A stretch of 64,000 bases of DNA from Pseudomonadota bacterium (GTDB taxonomy: Bacteria > Pseudomonadota > Gammaproteobacteria > Burkholderiales > Rhodocyclaceae), in assembly GCA_018241685.1 (NCBI GenBank), contig JAFEDJ010000030.1, forward strand, positions 1 to 64,000, given 5' to 3'. A model generated the notes under the pieces. The model made no database searches. It was not told the origin of the DNA and saw nothing but the letters and a program-made list of their open reading frames with translations. Position numbers and translations under genes: made by a program. Of this stretch, positions 25,101-33,354 are shown piece by piece (the stretch's first letter is position 1; each line of letters starts with the position of its first letter).

Positions 25101-25510
25101 CCGTGATGGAAGATGCCGAGTATGCATTACGTGTCTTGCACGACCTGCGTAACGAAGGCATCCCGCTTTATGTGGATGATTTTGGCACGGGGTACTCGTC
25201 GCTGAGCTACATGCAGAAGCTCCCGGTCGACTTCATCAAGATCGACCAGTCCTTCGTGGCCAGCATGCCGGGCAACCGGGATTCCGCGGCAATAGTGCGC
25301 TCCACCATCGATCTGGTCCATGACCTCGGCTGCGAGACCGTTGCCGAAGGCGTGGAAACCCGGGAGCACTGGGACATGCTGGCAGCACTCGGCTGCGATA
25401 TCGCCCAGGGCTATTTCATCGCCAAACCCATGCCCGCGGAGGAGTTTCCCAGGTGGGTGGCGGAATATCGGGCACCGCCACCCGTTGTGCCAAATCGATC
25501 TGCCGAGTGA
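22166..25510 (+). CDS. Membrane sensor with CHASE3, PAS, GAF, GGDEF and EAL domains
   Basis: 1114 residues from a GTG at 22166. The frame is open to about 22106, and the GTG falls right at the first membrane helix (VALAFVAAILVVIGLATA), so the true start is probably a little upstream, perhaps at a CTG at 22118. Order: helix, CHASE3-like periplasmic part (~30-175), second helix (~175-195), PAS (~210-330), PAS (~350-470), GAF (~500-640), GGDEF (~660-820), EAL (~840-1100). The GGDEF signature reads RGDEF at 758-762. EAL residues are intact (EALVRW at 884, YVDDFGTGYSSLSYMQKLPV, AEGVET). It probably breaks down cyclic di-GMP, with reduced or regulatory cyclase activity. Confidence 0.9.
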   Translation: MALAFVAAILVVIGLATATWKIADDAEKTAEMVARSQAVLHDLARVRGYSLQIELTTQSFRLSGDSAILTERDDAIAAREASLASIRQLTIDNVAQQQRWLELRKILDQRLAIARQVEWLRKEHGPEAANVFVANAPLRATRALTYQLLSEMDANARLHLTQREAAHARARETLVAAGALVSTMLASLLAATYLLIRRQLRTTEAGQQALADSEESLRTTLHSIGDAVLATDADGRITRMNPVAERLTGWSLEEAKGRMVDAVFRIINEETREPAPIPVATVLATGEIEGLANHTALIALDGSECPIADSAAPIRDTHGRLCGVVLVFRDVSAEREAERIIREQNALLAADVRQRTEQWRESESHLRSVISAVPALIAYVSTERRYVYVNDQYRQRFAPDREDIRDCTVQEILGADRYAVACPLIDKVLAGEPQSYDWQPFAGVWQTIQYVPRFHADGSVAGYYVLGTDITERKRFEERIQSLNIELELRVRELEHVSRALRTLSAGNRAMLRASEEQGLLDSMCRAIVTEGGYGIAVVWFKGEGPDQALRPMAECGYPGGMAALDALGLNLSDAAQGQGVTSTAIRNGLVGLVRNMQTDPNHAVWRDRLFGATSGLACPLRVDGEIIGALSIYDPEPDTFGEDEIRLLTESADDLAFGISTLRARTEQEGVRAAMHHLMRHDALTGLPNAIEFTEALTAAIDRPASAEPFAVLQLNVERLGEINDVLGSSRGDEILQAFGQRLRGSVPPAALVARLRGDEFAILTSAKDGMAAMALADTLEASLSRPFPIADIELDVSAKIGIALYPEHGTTAQDLLRRMGKALYQAKARGLDRCVFEAAQQQDQTGRLHMAGELRRAIGSGELRLFLQPKVVFSSGRVCGAEALVRWQHPRLGLVPPGVFIGLAEQTGLIKPLTEWVILAALDLLRDWQSQGCALPIAINLSARNFRDDQLFSKCRSWLAERGVARGLLEAEITESTVMEDAEYALRVLHDLRNEGIPLYVDDFGTGYSSLSYMQKLPVDFIKIDQSFVASMPGNRDSAAIVRSTIDLVHDLGCETVAEGVETREHWDMLAALGCDIAQGYFIAKPMPAEEFPRWVAEYRAPPPVVPNRSAE

Positions 25511-25522
25511 GCTGACGCGCAG

Positions 25523-26524
25523 TCAACGCAACTTCTGCAGCTGGCCGTGTTCGAGTGAAGGCAGCGTACCGAACAAGGCGCGGTAATCCCGCGCGAAGTT
25601 GCCGAAGTGCCAGAAGCCCCAGTGGGATGCGGCTTCGGAGACAGTGGCGCAATGGCGAAGCATGGCGCGGACGCCGTTGAGGCGGACGATCTTGATGAAA
25701 TCCAGCGGTGTGCAGTTGAGGCCGACCTGAAAGCAGTTCTGCAGCGTGCGGCGGCTCACGTTCAGCGCGTCGCAGAGCTCCTGGATGCTCGGCGGCGTGT
25801 CGGGTGTGCCGACAACGATGTCGCGCACGTTCTTGATGAGCTTGAGGCGCTGGGCGTTGCTCATGCGCACCGTCTCGGTGTCGATGCGCGTCAGCATCGT
25901 GTCGATGAAGGCGTTGGCGACGGACTGCCCGAGGGAGTGCAGCAGATATTCGCTTTCGAGGGTTTGCGGGGCGCGCTCGGCCATCAGCGAGATGCCGGTG
26001 ATGAAGCTGCGCAGGGAGGCGATGCTCTTTTCGTCCACCTTGAGCAGTTGGGGTCTTTCGAGCACCTGGGCAATCTTCTCCGCTTCGGAGCGGCTGAGTT
26101 GGCCCAGCAGGTCCGAAGCGCGAATGACGATGCCCGACATGACCAGGCCTTCCGGCGATAGATATTCGAATCCGCCCTGCCCCGCAAAACAATGCAATGC
26201 CGCGGTGGTCATGGATTCGCCGCAGAAATGGCCGGCACCGTCATACGCCAATGGCAAGCCGATGGCGACAATATCCGGCGGCATTGCACCGGTCTGGAAC
26301 AGCGTGCTGCTGGTCGTCTCGAAAAACAATTGGAGACCGGGAAATTCAAGCTCCTTGAATTCCCCTTTGAAGGTCCCTGCGGAAAGCTGCGAGTAATGCT
26401 GCTGCCAGCCCTTCAACTGGGCGGCCTGCTCTTCCAGGTCCGACGTGCGGACGGAGCGGATGTGGTTCTCACTTTCCGCCGATTTCTCTGAAAGGGGTAG
26501 CCGCGTAAGGGACGAATCGTTCAT
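25523..26524 (-). CDS. AraC-family regulator, EutR-like
   Basis: 333 residues from the ATG at 26524, preceded by AGGA. The C-terminal ~100 residues form an AraC double helix-turn-helix (PSIQELCDALNVSRRTLQNC, SEAASHWGFWHFGNFARDYR). The N-terminal domain resembles the sensor part of ethanolamine-operon regulators. It is next to and opposite in direction to the torF-eat-eutB-eutC genes, so it is the likely ethanolamine (plus B12) activator. Convergent with the sensor gene on its other side. Confidence 0.85.
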   Translation of the reverse strand: MNDSSLTRLPLSEKSAESENHIRSVRTSDLEEQAAQLKGWQQHYSQLSAGTFKGEFKELEFPGLQLFFETTSSTLFQTGAMPPDIVAIGLPLAYDGAGHFCGESMTTAALHCFAGQGGFEYLSPEGLVMSGIVIRASDLLGQLSRSEAEKIAQVLERPQLLKVDEKSIASLRSFITGISLMAERAPQTLESEYLLHSLGQSVANAFIDTMLTRIDTETVRMSNAQRLKLIKNVRDIVVGTPDTPPSIQELCDALNVSRRTLQNCFQVGLNCTPLDFIKIVRLNGVRAMLRHCATVSEAASHWGFWHFGNFARDYRALFGTLPSLEHGQLQKLR

Positions 26525-26810
26525 CTCGAATTCCTGGAAGCGGGAATACAGTATCACGATAAATAGCCGCTGCAAGAGGTGTCACCGTCGATCGCGCACT
26601 TGCCGATTTTGGACAGCACGCACTGCCTTGCGCTTGACGACGAACCGGAAGATGTACGCCCAACAACAAAGATACCCATTCAAATCAGCATCTTGAGTCT
26701 CACCTTCAGGTCTGCCGATTTGCGATAGCGGCGCTTTGGGCGCTGACTTAACGTTACGGAAGGGACGCAGAAAGCGGTACGCAGTCCCCTATATCCATAA
26801 CGAGGAGACA

Positions 26811-27695
26811 ATGGTGATCAAGTTTCAAGGCTGCGGCCTGCGCGTTGCGCGCTTTGCCGCATTGGGGGTGGCGTCCGGCTTCCTTCTGAGTGCTCCGTGT
26901 CAGGCTGCCGAGCAATCCATCAGTACATCGGAAGCGCCGCCCTATTCGATGACGGGTAATGTTTCCTTCAGCAACGATTATGTCTGGCGCGGCCTGAGCC
27001 AGACCTTCGGCGGGCCGGCGCTGCAATTCGGCGTCGATCTCAAGCATGCCTCAGGCCTATATGCCGGCTTCTGGGCTTCCAATGTTTCAGAGAAATGGGT
27101 TCCGGGAGCCAATCTCGAAACGGACTATTACGTCGGCTACAAGACCGGACTGGGCTCGCTGTTCACCGTCGACCTCAATATGCTCTACGTCTATTACCCG
27201 GGCGGCGATTACCGCAAGGCACTGGACGGAAAGACCTTCACGCATTCGAAGCCGAATACGCTGGAGCCCTCAATCGGGATCAGCTACGACTGGCTGTCGG
27301 TGAAATACGGCCGCACGCTGACGCGCTTCTACGGCTGGAACGTCAACAATTCGGCGCCGGGCGTATTCTCGGCGGAAGACCCCCGCGCAGGCGTGACGGG
27401 TTCCACCCGCGGCTCCCAATACACCGAACTGGGCGCGTCCTACGATGTGATGGAGTCGGTCAATGTGTCGCTGCAACTCGGGCGGGAATGGATCGCCCAC
27501 AGCACCGGCCTCAACTGGTCCTACGCGCGGATCGGCGTGAACAAGACGCTGGCCGACAACTGGAGCCTGGGGCTGTCCGTCTGGGCGACGACCCGGCCGG
27601 ATGCGTTCAAGAACTACGCGGCGCTGACCGGCAGCGGTGACACCGACAGCGTCGCCCGGACCCGCGCGGTCGTCTCGATCGCCCGTGCGTTCTGA
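26811..27695 (+). CDS. TorF-family putative outer-membrane porin
   Basis: 294 residues from the ATG at 26811 (GAGGAG upstream). Signal peptide at ~1-34 with cleavage after CQA. The mature part has the family's start (MTGNVSFSNDYVWRGLSQTF) and alternating beta strands, ending in SIARAF with the terminal Phe typical of outer-membrane barrels. It is the first gene before the ethanolamine permease, 11 bases away, so it probably admits ethanolamine or a related amine. The ~290 bases upstream show no B12 riboswitch that I could recognise. Confidence 0.85.
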   Translation: MVIKFQGCGLRVARFAALGVASGFLLSAPCQAAEQSISTSEAPPYSMTGNVSFSNDYVWRGLSQTFGGPALQFGVDLKHASGLYAGFWASNVSEKWVPGANLETDYYVGYKTGLGSLFTVDLNMLYVYYPGGDYRKALDGKTFTHSKPNTLEPSIGISYDWLSVKYGRTLTRFYGWNVNNSAPGVFSAEDPRAGVTGSTRGSQYTELGASYDVMESVNVSLQLGREWIAHSTGLNWSYARIGVNKTLADNWSLGLSVWATTRPDAFKNYAALTGSGDTDSVARTRAVVSIARAF

Positions 27696-27706
27696 CCCGA
27701 GGAGGA

Positions 27707-29167
27707 ATGGCATCCATGGAACTTGAAAAGCACGGCAAGCACGTCGGCAGCGTGACGCACCATGAGCTCAGCAAGACCCTCGGCACCTGGCAGTTGTGGG
27801 GCATCGCGGTCGGGCTGGTGATCTCCGGCGAGTATTTCGGGTGGAGCTACGGCTGGGCTGCGGCCGGCACGCTGGGCTTCTTCGTGACGGCGATCTTCAT
27901 CGCCGCCATGTACACCACCTTCATCTTCAGCTTTACCGAGCTGACCACCTCCATCCCCCACGCGGGCGGACCCTTTGCGTATGCGCGCCATGCCTTCGGC
28001 CCCTTCGGCGGCTATCTGGCCGGGACGGCGACGCTGGTCGAGTTCCTGTTCGCGCCGCCGGCCATCGCACTGGCGATCGGTGCCTACATGAACGTGCAGT
28101 TCCCAGGGCTCGACCCCAAGCATGTGGCGGTTGGCGCCTACCTGGTCTTCATGGGGCTCAACATCGTCGGCGTGCAGATCGCCGCCACCTTCGAGCTGGT
28201 CGTGACGCTGATGGCGATCTTCGAGCTGCTGGTGTTCATGGGCGTCGTCGCGCCGGGCTTCTCGATCAGCAACCTGATGAAGGGCGGCTGGGCCGGCCAC
28301 GACAGCTTCAGCATGGACGCCGTTCCGGGCATCTTCGCGGCGGTGCCGTTCGCGATCTGGTTCTTCCTGGCCATCGAGGGCGTGGCCATGGCAGCGGAAG
28401 AGGCGAAGGACCCGAAGCGTTCGATCCCCATCGCCTACACCACCGGGATCCTCACCCTCCTCGTGCTGGCCATCGGCGTGATGATCTTTGCGGGCGCCGC
28501 CGGCGACTGGACCCAGCTGTCGAACATCAACGATCCGCTGCCGAAGGCCATGAAGTACATCGTCGGCGAGAACAGCGGCTGGACCCACATGCTGGTGTGG
28601 CTGGGCATGTTCGGCCTGATCGCGTCCTTCCACGGCATCATCCTCGGCTATTCGCGGCAGATCTTCGCGCTGGCCCGCGCCAGTTACCTGCCGCAATGGT
28701 TCGCCGAGGTGCATCCGCGCTTCAAGACGCCGCACCGGGCGATCCTGTCCGGCGGTGTGGTGGGCATCGCGGCGATCTACAGCGACGAGCTGATCCAGTT
28801 CGGCGGCCAGACGCTGACCGCCAACATCGTGACCATGTCGGTGTTCGGCGCGATCGTGATGTACATCGTCAGCATGCTGTCCCTGTTCAAGCTGCGCAAA
28901 TCCGAGCCGGGCATGGAGCGGCCTTTCAAGGCGCCCTTCTACCCCTACTTCCCGCTGTTCGCGCTGCTCGGCGCAGTGGTCTGCCTTGCCACGATGATCT
29001 ACTACAACGGCGCAGTGGCGGCAGTCTTCTTCGGCCTGCTGGTGGTCGGCTACGTCGTCTTCATCGCCGTCAAGGGACGGCGGGAGACCGCGCCGCTGGA
29101 CGACATGCTCGAATCCGCAGAAGAGATGCAACTGGAGCAGCAGCTCACTTCGAAGGCCAAGGCCTAA
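27707..29167 (+). CDS. eat: Ethanolamine permease
   Basis: 486 residues and about 12 helices, an APC-superfamily member. Features include LGTWQLWGIAVGLVISGEYF at the first helix and FTELTTSIPHAGGPFAYARH. It imports ethanolamine for eutBC. Two ATGs are possible, at 27707 (very close to the ribosome site) and at 27716, which has better spacing from GAGGAGG; the second may be the real start. Followed by eutB after 57 bases. Confidence 0.93.
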   Translation: MASMELEKHGKHVGSVTHHELSKTLGTWQLWGIAVGLVISGEYFGWSYGWAAAGTLGFFVTAIFIAAMYTTFIFSFTELTTSIPHAGGPFAYARHAFGPFGGYLAGTATLVEFLFAPPAIALAIGAYMNVQFPGLDPKHVAVGAYLVFMGLNIVGVQIAATFELVVTLMAIFELLVFMGVVAPGFSISNLMKGGWAGHDSFSMDAVPGIFAAVPFAIWFFLAIEGVAMAAEEAKDPKRSIPIAYTTGILTLLVLAIGVMIFAGAAGDWTQLSNINDPLPKAMKYIVGENSGWTHMLVWLGMFGLIASFHGIILGYSRQIFALARASYLPQWFAEVHPRFKTPHRAILSGGVVGIAAIYSDELIQFGGQTLTANIVTMSVFGAIVMYIVSMLSLFKLRKSEPGMERPFKAPFYPYFPLFALLGAVVCLATMIYYNGAVAAVFFGLLVVGYVVFIAVKGRRETAPLDDMLESAEEMQLEQQLTSKAKA

Positions 29168-29224
29168 CCGTGCGGGGGCCGGGCATCGCCCCGGCCCCCG
29201 CGGCAGAGAAGCAAGGAACACCCC

Positions 29225-30616
29225 ATGCCGATGTACTCCCATACTGTCGACCACAAGGTCTACCGGTTCCAGGACCTGCGGGATCTGCTGGCCAAGGCAT
29301 CGCCGGCCCGCTCCGGCGACTACCTCGCCGGCGTCGCGGCGGCCGACTACGAGGAGCGGGTCGCCGCCCAGATGGCGCTCGCCGAAGTCCCGCTGGCGCA
29401 GTTTCTGTCGGAAACCGTCATTCCCTACGAGCAGGACGAGGTCACCCGCCTCATCATCGACCGCCATGACGCGGAAGCCTTCCAGCCGGTGGCGCACCTG
29501 ACGGTCGGCGATTTCCGCAACTGGCTGCTGTCCGACCTGGCGACGGAAGCGACGCTGGCCCGCCTCGCGCCGGGCCTGACGCCCGAGATGGCAGCGGCGG
29601 TGTCGAAGATCATGCGCATCCAGGACCTGATCCTTGTAGCCAAGAAATGCCGCGTCGTCACCGCCTTCCGCACCACGGTCGGCCTGCCCGGCCGCCTGTC
29701 CACGCGCCTGCAGCCCAATCATCCGACGGATGACCCGGCGGGCGTGTCGGCGAGCGTCGTCGACGGGCTGATGTACGGCAACGGCGACGCGGTGATCGGC
29801 ATCAACCCGGCCACCGACAACGTGAATGCGGTCATCACGCTGATCCAGATGCTCGACGCGGTGATCCGCCGCTACGAGATTCCGACCCAGTCCTGCGTGC
29901 TGACCCACGTGACGACCAGCATCGAGGCGATCAACCGCGGCGCGCCACTCGACCTGGTATTCCAGTCGATCGCCGGCACCGAGGCGGCGAACAGGAGCTT
30001 CGGCATCAACCTGGGGATTCTCCGCGAGGGCTACGAGGCGGCCCGTGCCCTCGGGCGCGGCACCGTCGGCCAGAACGTGATGTATTTCGAGACCGGCCAA
30101 GGCAGCGCGCTGTCAGCCAACGCCCACCAGGGCGTCGACCAGCAGACCTGCGAAGCGCGCGCCTACGCGGTGGCGCGGGAATTCTCGCCCTTCCTCGTGA
30201 ATACCGTGGTCGGCTTCATCGGGCCGGAGTATCTGTACGACGGCAAGCAGATCATCCGCGCAGGCCTCGAGGACCATTTCTGCGGCAAGCTGCTCGGCGT
30301 ACCGATGGGCTGCGACGTGTGCTACACAAACCACGCCGAGGCCGACCAGAACGACATGGACATGCTGCTGACGCTGCTCGCCGTGGCGGGGATCAACTTC
30401 GTGATGGGCATCCCCGGCTCGGACGACGTGATGCTGAACTACCAGACCACGTCCTTCCACGACGCGCTCTACGTGCGGAAGGTGCTCGGCTCTCGGCCGG
30501 CGCCCGAGTTCGAGGCCTGGCTGCAGCGGGTCGGCATCTTCTCCGGCGACGCGAAGATCCTCGCCGACAAGACGCCAGGGATCTTCCTCGACAGCATCCG
30601 CAAGCTGGGAGTCTGA
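29225..30616 (+). CDS. eutB: Ethanolamine ammonia-lyase large subunit
   Basis: 463 residues, the normal length. With EutC it converts ethanolamine to acetaldehyde and ammonia using adenosylcobalamin. Conserved blocks: FRTTVGLPGRLSTRLQPNHP, GLMYGNGDAVIGINPATDNV, PTQSCVLTHVTTSIEAINRG, MYFETGQGSALSANAHQGVD and MGCDVCYTNHAEADQNDMDM. AAGGAAC precedes the ATG. eutC starts one base after its stop. Confidence 0.97.
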   Translation: MPMYSHTVDHKVYRFQDLRDLLAKASPARSGDYLAGVAAADYEERVAAQMALAEVPLAQFLSETVIPYEQDEVTRLIIDRHDAEAFQPVAHLTVGDFRNWLLSDLATEATLARLAPGLTPEMAAAVSKIMRIQDLILVAKKCRVVTAFRTTVGLPGRLSTRLQPNHPTDDPAGVSASVVDGLMYGNGDAVIGINPATDNVNAVITLIQMLDAVIRRYEIPTQSCVLTHVTTSIEAINRGAPLDLVFQSIAGTEAANRSFGINLGILREGYEAARALGRGTVGQNVMYFETGQGSALSANAHQGVDQQTCEARAYAVAREFSPFLVNTVVGFIGPEYLYDGKQIIRAGLEDHFCGKLLGVPMGCDVCYTNHAEADQNDMDMLLTLLAVAGINFVMGIPGSDDVMLNYQTTSFHDALYVRKVLGSRPAPEFEAWLQRVGIFSGDAKILADKTPGIFLDSIRKLGV

Positions 30617-30617
30617 C

Positions 30618-31412
30618 ATGAGCGACATCCTCACCCCGAACCTGTGGCATGTGCTGACGCGCTTTACCCAGGCCCGCATCGGGCTCGGGCGGGCCGGCAC
30701 CAGCCTGCCGACGCGCCCCCATCTCGAATTCCAGTTCGCCCACGCGCGGGCCCGCAATGCCGTGCATCACCCGCTCGACGAGCAGGCGCTGCGCATGGCG
30801 CTGGATACGCGCGGTTGGCGCAGCTTCATGATGCACAGCGCGGCCCAGGACCGGGCGACCTATCTGCAGCGGCCGGACCTCGGGCGGATTCCGTCCGATG
30901 CGTCGAAGGCGCAACTGCAAGCCTTCTCCGATGCGCGAGCCGAATGCGACATCTCCATCGTAGTGGTGGACGGGCTGTCCGCCTTCGCTATCGAGCAGAA
31001 CGCCCTGCCCGTCCTGGACCTGCTGATGCCCGAGCTCACGAAGCAGGCCTTCACGGTGGCGCCGATCAGCATCGTGCGTCAGGGCCGGGTCGCCATCGGA
31101 GACCCGATCGCCAAGGCACTCGGCGCCAGGCTGGCGGTCGTGCTGATCGGCGAACGGCCAGGGCTGAGCTCGCCCGACAGCATGGGCATCTACATCACCT
31201 GGGCCCCGCAGCCGGGAACGAACGACGCCCAGCGCAACTGCATCTCCAACGTGCGCAAGGACGGCCTGGAGTATGGCGAGGCGATCCACAAGCTGATGTA
31301 CCTGATCACCGAAGCCTTCCGGCGGGAGCTCTCCGGCGTGATGCTGAAGGACGAAACCGCGGCCGCGCCCCAGCGCCTTGGCCGGGTTGGGCAGAACTTT
31401 CTTCTGGAGTAG
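30618..31412 (+). CDS. eutC: Ethanolamine ammonia-lyase small subunit
   Basis: 264 residues, shorter at the N-terminus than the ~295-residue enterobacterial form. Family blocks: TSLPTRPHLEFQFAHARARN, SKAQLQAFSDARAECDISIV, VVVDGLSAFAIEQNALPVLD, LIGERPGLSSPDSMGIYITW and ISNVRKDGLEYGEAIHKLMY. It closes the operon, with a strong terminator 27 bases downstream. No microcompartment or reactivase (eutA) genes are present, as in other short eat-eutBC loci. Confidence 0.97.
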   Translation: MSDILTPNLWHVLTRFTQARIGLGRAGTSLPTRPHLEFQFAHARARNAVHHPLDEQALRMALDTRGWRSFMMHSAAQDRATYLQRPDLGRIPSDASKAQLQAFSDARAECDISIVVVDGLSAFAIEQNALPVLDLLMPELTKQAFTVAPISIVRQGRVAIGDPIAKALGARLAVVLIGERPGLSSPDSMGIYITWAPQPGTNDAQRNCISNVRKDGLEYGEAIHKLMYLITEAFRRELSGVMLKDETAAAPQRLGRVGQNFLLE

Positions 31413-31439
31413 TCCCTTTGTAGTTGATGTCACCTGTTT

Positions 31440-31471
31440 GGGTTGAGGACCTCCCCCTCAACCCATTTTTT
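31440..31471 (+). terminator. Rho-independent terminator after eutC
   Basis: GGGTTGAGG (31440-31448) and CCTCAACCC (31456-31464) form a perfect nine-pair stem with a seven-base loop, followed by A and six T. Confidence 0.92.
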
Positions 31472-31606
31472 GCGTCTACGGCATTGGCTGTCTTTGCATG
31501 GCCTGGCGCAATTCAATCATCCCCGCCAAATTGATTGACGAAAGTTGGCAGGGGCAGTTCATGACGGGTGATAGCCTTGCCGGCATCGAAATCCCCCGAG
31601 CCGATC

Positions 31607-32239
31607 ATGGAAAATCCACAGGTTGTCGAATCCGTCCGGGACCGCTTGATCAAGGCGGCGCTGGCGTGCTTTCTCGCCGACGACTACCACCGCGTCAGCA
31701 CCCGGCGCATTGCCGAGCAAGCGGGCGCCAACGTGTCGATGATCCGTTACTACTTCGGCAGCAAGGAGGGCCTCTACGAGGAGATGATCCGCGAGACCCT
31801 CAGCCCGCTGCTGGACGTGCTCGACGGGCCGATGCTCGCCTCGACCGATGGCTTCCGGGACTTCCTGAACCTGTATTACCAGACCATCTCGGCGCACCCC
31901 GAATTCCCGAAGCTGATCCTCAAGGTGCTGGCCCTTCACCAGGGGCCGGGCCGCCGCTTCATCCAGCAATTGCTCGAACGCGGACGCACCCGCGGCGCGC
32001 GCAAGGTGGAAGATCTCAAGAGCCACGGCCAGATCGCGCCGGGCATCGACCCGGACATCCTGCGCCTGTCCTTCGTCAGCCTGGCCATGACGCCGATGCT
32101 GCTCAAGGACATCTTCGAGGAGCAGATGGAGCGCCCCATGGACGCGGCCTTCCTGAGCCGCCTCGCCGACTTCAACGGCCGCCTGTTCGCCGCCGGCCTG
32201 GCCCCGGCCGGGGCCGGCAGCACAGGAGAACAAGCATGA
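31607..32239 (+). CDS. TetR-family regulator
   Basis: 210 residues from the ATG at 31607. TetR helix-turn-helix at ~10-55 (RDRLIKAALACFLADDYHRV, STRRIAEQAGANVSMIRYYF). The C-terminal domain has ILKVLALHQGPGRRFIQQLL. The stop overlaps the next gene's ATG (ATGA), so it is cotranscribed with the methyltransferase, which it may autoregulate. Confidence 0.88.
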   Translation: MENPQVVESVRDRLIKAALACFLADDYHRVSTRRIAEQAGANVSMIRYYFGSKEGLYEEMIRETLSPLLDVLDGPMLASTDGFRDFLNLYYQTISAHPEFPKLILKVLALHQGPGRRFIQQLLERGRTRGARKVEDLKSHGQIAPGIDPDILRLSFVSLAMTPMLLKDIFEEQMERPMDAAFLSRLADFNGRLFAAGLAPAGAGSTGEQA

Positions 32240-33354
32240 GCTTCCAGATGAACGCCGGCGCGGTGCGCCGCTTTGCCAAGGCCATGAAGTTCGGTGCCTG
32301 GCTCCAGGCCATCCCCAACAAGCTGACACCCGCCCCTTTCCGGCTGGTGCAGATGGGCAGCGCCTTCTGGCAATCGCGGGCCTTATACGTTGCAGCACAG
32401 CTGGATGTGGCCACCGTGCTGGGCACACAGGCCTTGAGCGCCGGCGGGATTGCCGACCAGGTCGGCGCCGACGGTGACGCCCTCGGGCGCCTGATGCGCC
32501 TGCTGGCGGCCATGGGCGTGTTCGAGGAGACCGCGCCCATGGTCTTCCGCAACAACGCGCTGTCCGATTGCCTGCGCAGTGACAGCGCCCGCAGCGTGCG
32601 CGCGATGATCCTGATGCACAACTCGGAGACCATGAGCCGCCCCTGGTTCGAGCAACTGGAAGCCGGCATTCGCAGCGGCACACCGCCGTTCCGGTTGAGC
32701 CACGGTGAGGATCTGTTCGACTACCTGGATCACCACGCGGACTTCGACCGCAGCTTTGCGGCAGCCATGGACAGCGTCGAAGCCCTGGCCGGCGATGGCT
32801 TCGCCACCGACATGGACTGGGGCTGCTTCGAGCGCATCATCGATGTCGGCGGCGCCCGCGGCAGCAAGGCCCTCGCGATCCTGAAACGCCATCCCAAGCT
32901 GTCGGCACTGGTCGTGGATCGCCGCCAGGTCGTTGAGGAAGCCGAACGCTACTGGACGCAACATCGCACCGACTGCGTCGAACGCCTGCACTTCCAGGCC
33001 GGCGATCTCTTCGGCGCCCTACCCACCGCCAACGGCCCGCAAGACATCTACCTGCTGTCCGCCGTCCTCCACGGTTTCGGCGATGAGGAGTGCATCCGGG
33101 CGCTGGGCCGCCTCCGCGAAGCCATCGGCAGCAGCGGCGCCCGTGTCGCCGTGCTGGAAATGATCGTGCCGGACAGCAAGGCCGATCTGGCCAGTGCGTC
33201 CTTCGACATGCAGATGTTCGTCGGCTCGCGCGGGCGGGAGCGCACTCTGGCGGAATGGAAAACCGTTGTTCGAGGTGCAGGAATGGCGCTCGAAGAGGTC
33301 GTCAACCTTCGCTCACTCGGCAGCATCCTGCTCCTGAATTCCGGCGAACGCTGA
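32236..33354 (+). CDS. SAM-dependent O-methyltransferase (class COMT-like)
   Basis: 372 residues. The N-terminal dimerisation/winged-helix region (ALYVAAQLDVATVLGTQALS, LGRLMRLLAAMGVFEETAPM) is followed by a SAM-binding core (RIIDVGGARGSKALAILKRH), close to the acetylserotonin O-methyltransferase/hydroxyneurosporene methyltransferase pattern. DIYLLSAVLHGFGDEECIRA matches the catalytic-domain region. Substrate not predictable. Start chosen at the ATG overlapping the tetR stop, with GGAG upstream. Confidence 0.85.
   Translation: MSFQMNAGAVRRFAKAMKFGAWLQAIPNKLTPAPFRLVQMGSAFWQSRALYVAAQLDVATVLGTQALSAGGIADQVGADGDALGRLMRLLAAMGVFEETAPMVFRNNALSDCLRSDSARSVRAMILMHNSETMSRPWFEQLEAGIRSGTPPFRLSHGEDLFDYLDHHADFDRSFAAAMDSVEALAGDGFATDMDWGCFERIIDVGGARGSKALAILKRHPKLSALVVDRRQVVEEAERYWTQHRTDCVERLHFQAGDLFGALPTANGPQDIYLLSAVLHGFGDEECIRALGRLREAIGSSGARVAVLEMIVPDSKADLASASFDMQMFVGSRGRERTLAEWKTVVRGAGMALEEVVNLRSLGSILLLNSGER

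Noticed and set aside
26525..26810. Possible cobalamin riboswitch ahead of the torF-eat-eutBC operon
   Set aside because: The B12-box-type core and a matching stem set could not be found by eye in this region.
27614..30100. An 828-codon open frame on the minus strand opposite the ethanolamine genes
   Set aside because: It is the antisense shadow of torF, eat and eutB in a GC-rich genome; its composition (Arg, His, Gln, Asp-rich repeats) matches no family, and the plus-strand genes are unmistakable.
31498..32235. In-frame extension of the O-methyltransferase by about 246 codons upstream
   Set aside because: The extension overlaps the whole TetR gene in another frame, is Arg/Pro-rich and has no domain; the ATG at 32236 has a ribosome site and begins at the family's normal N-terminus.
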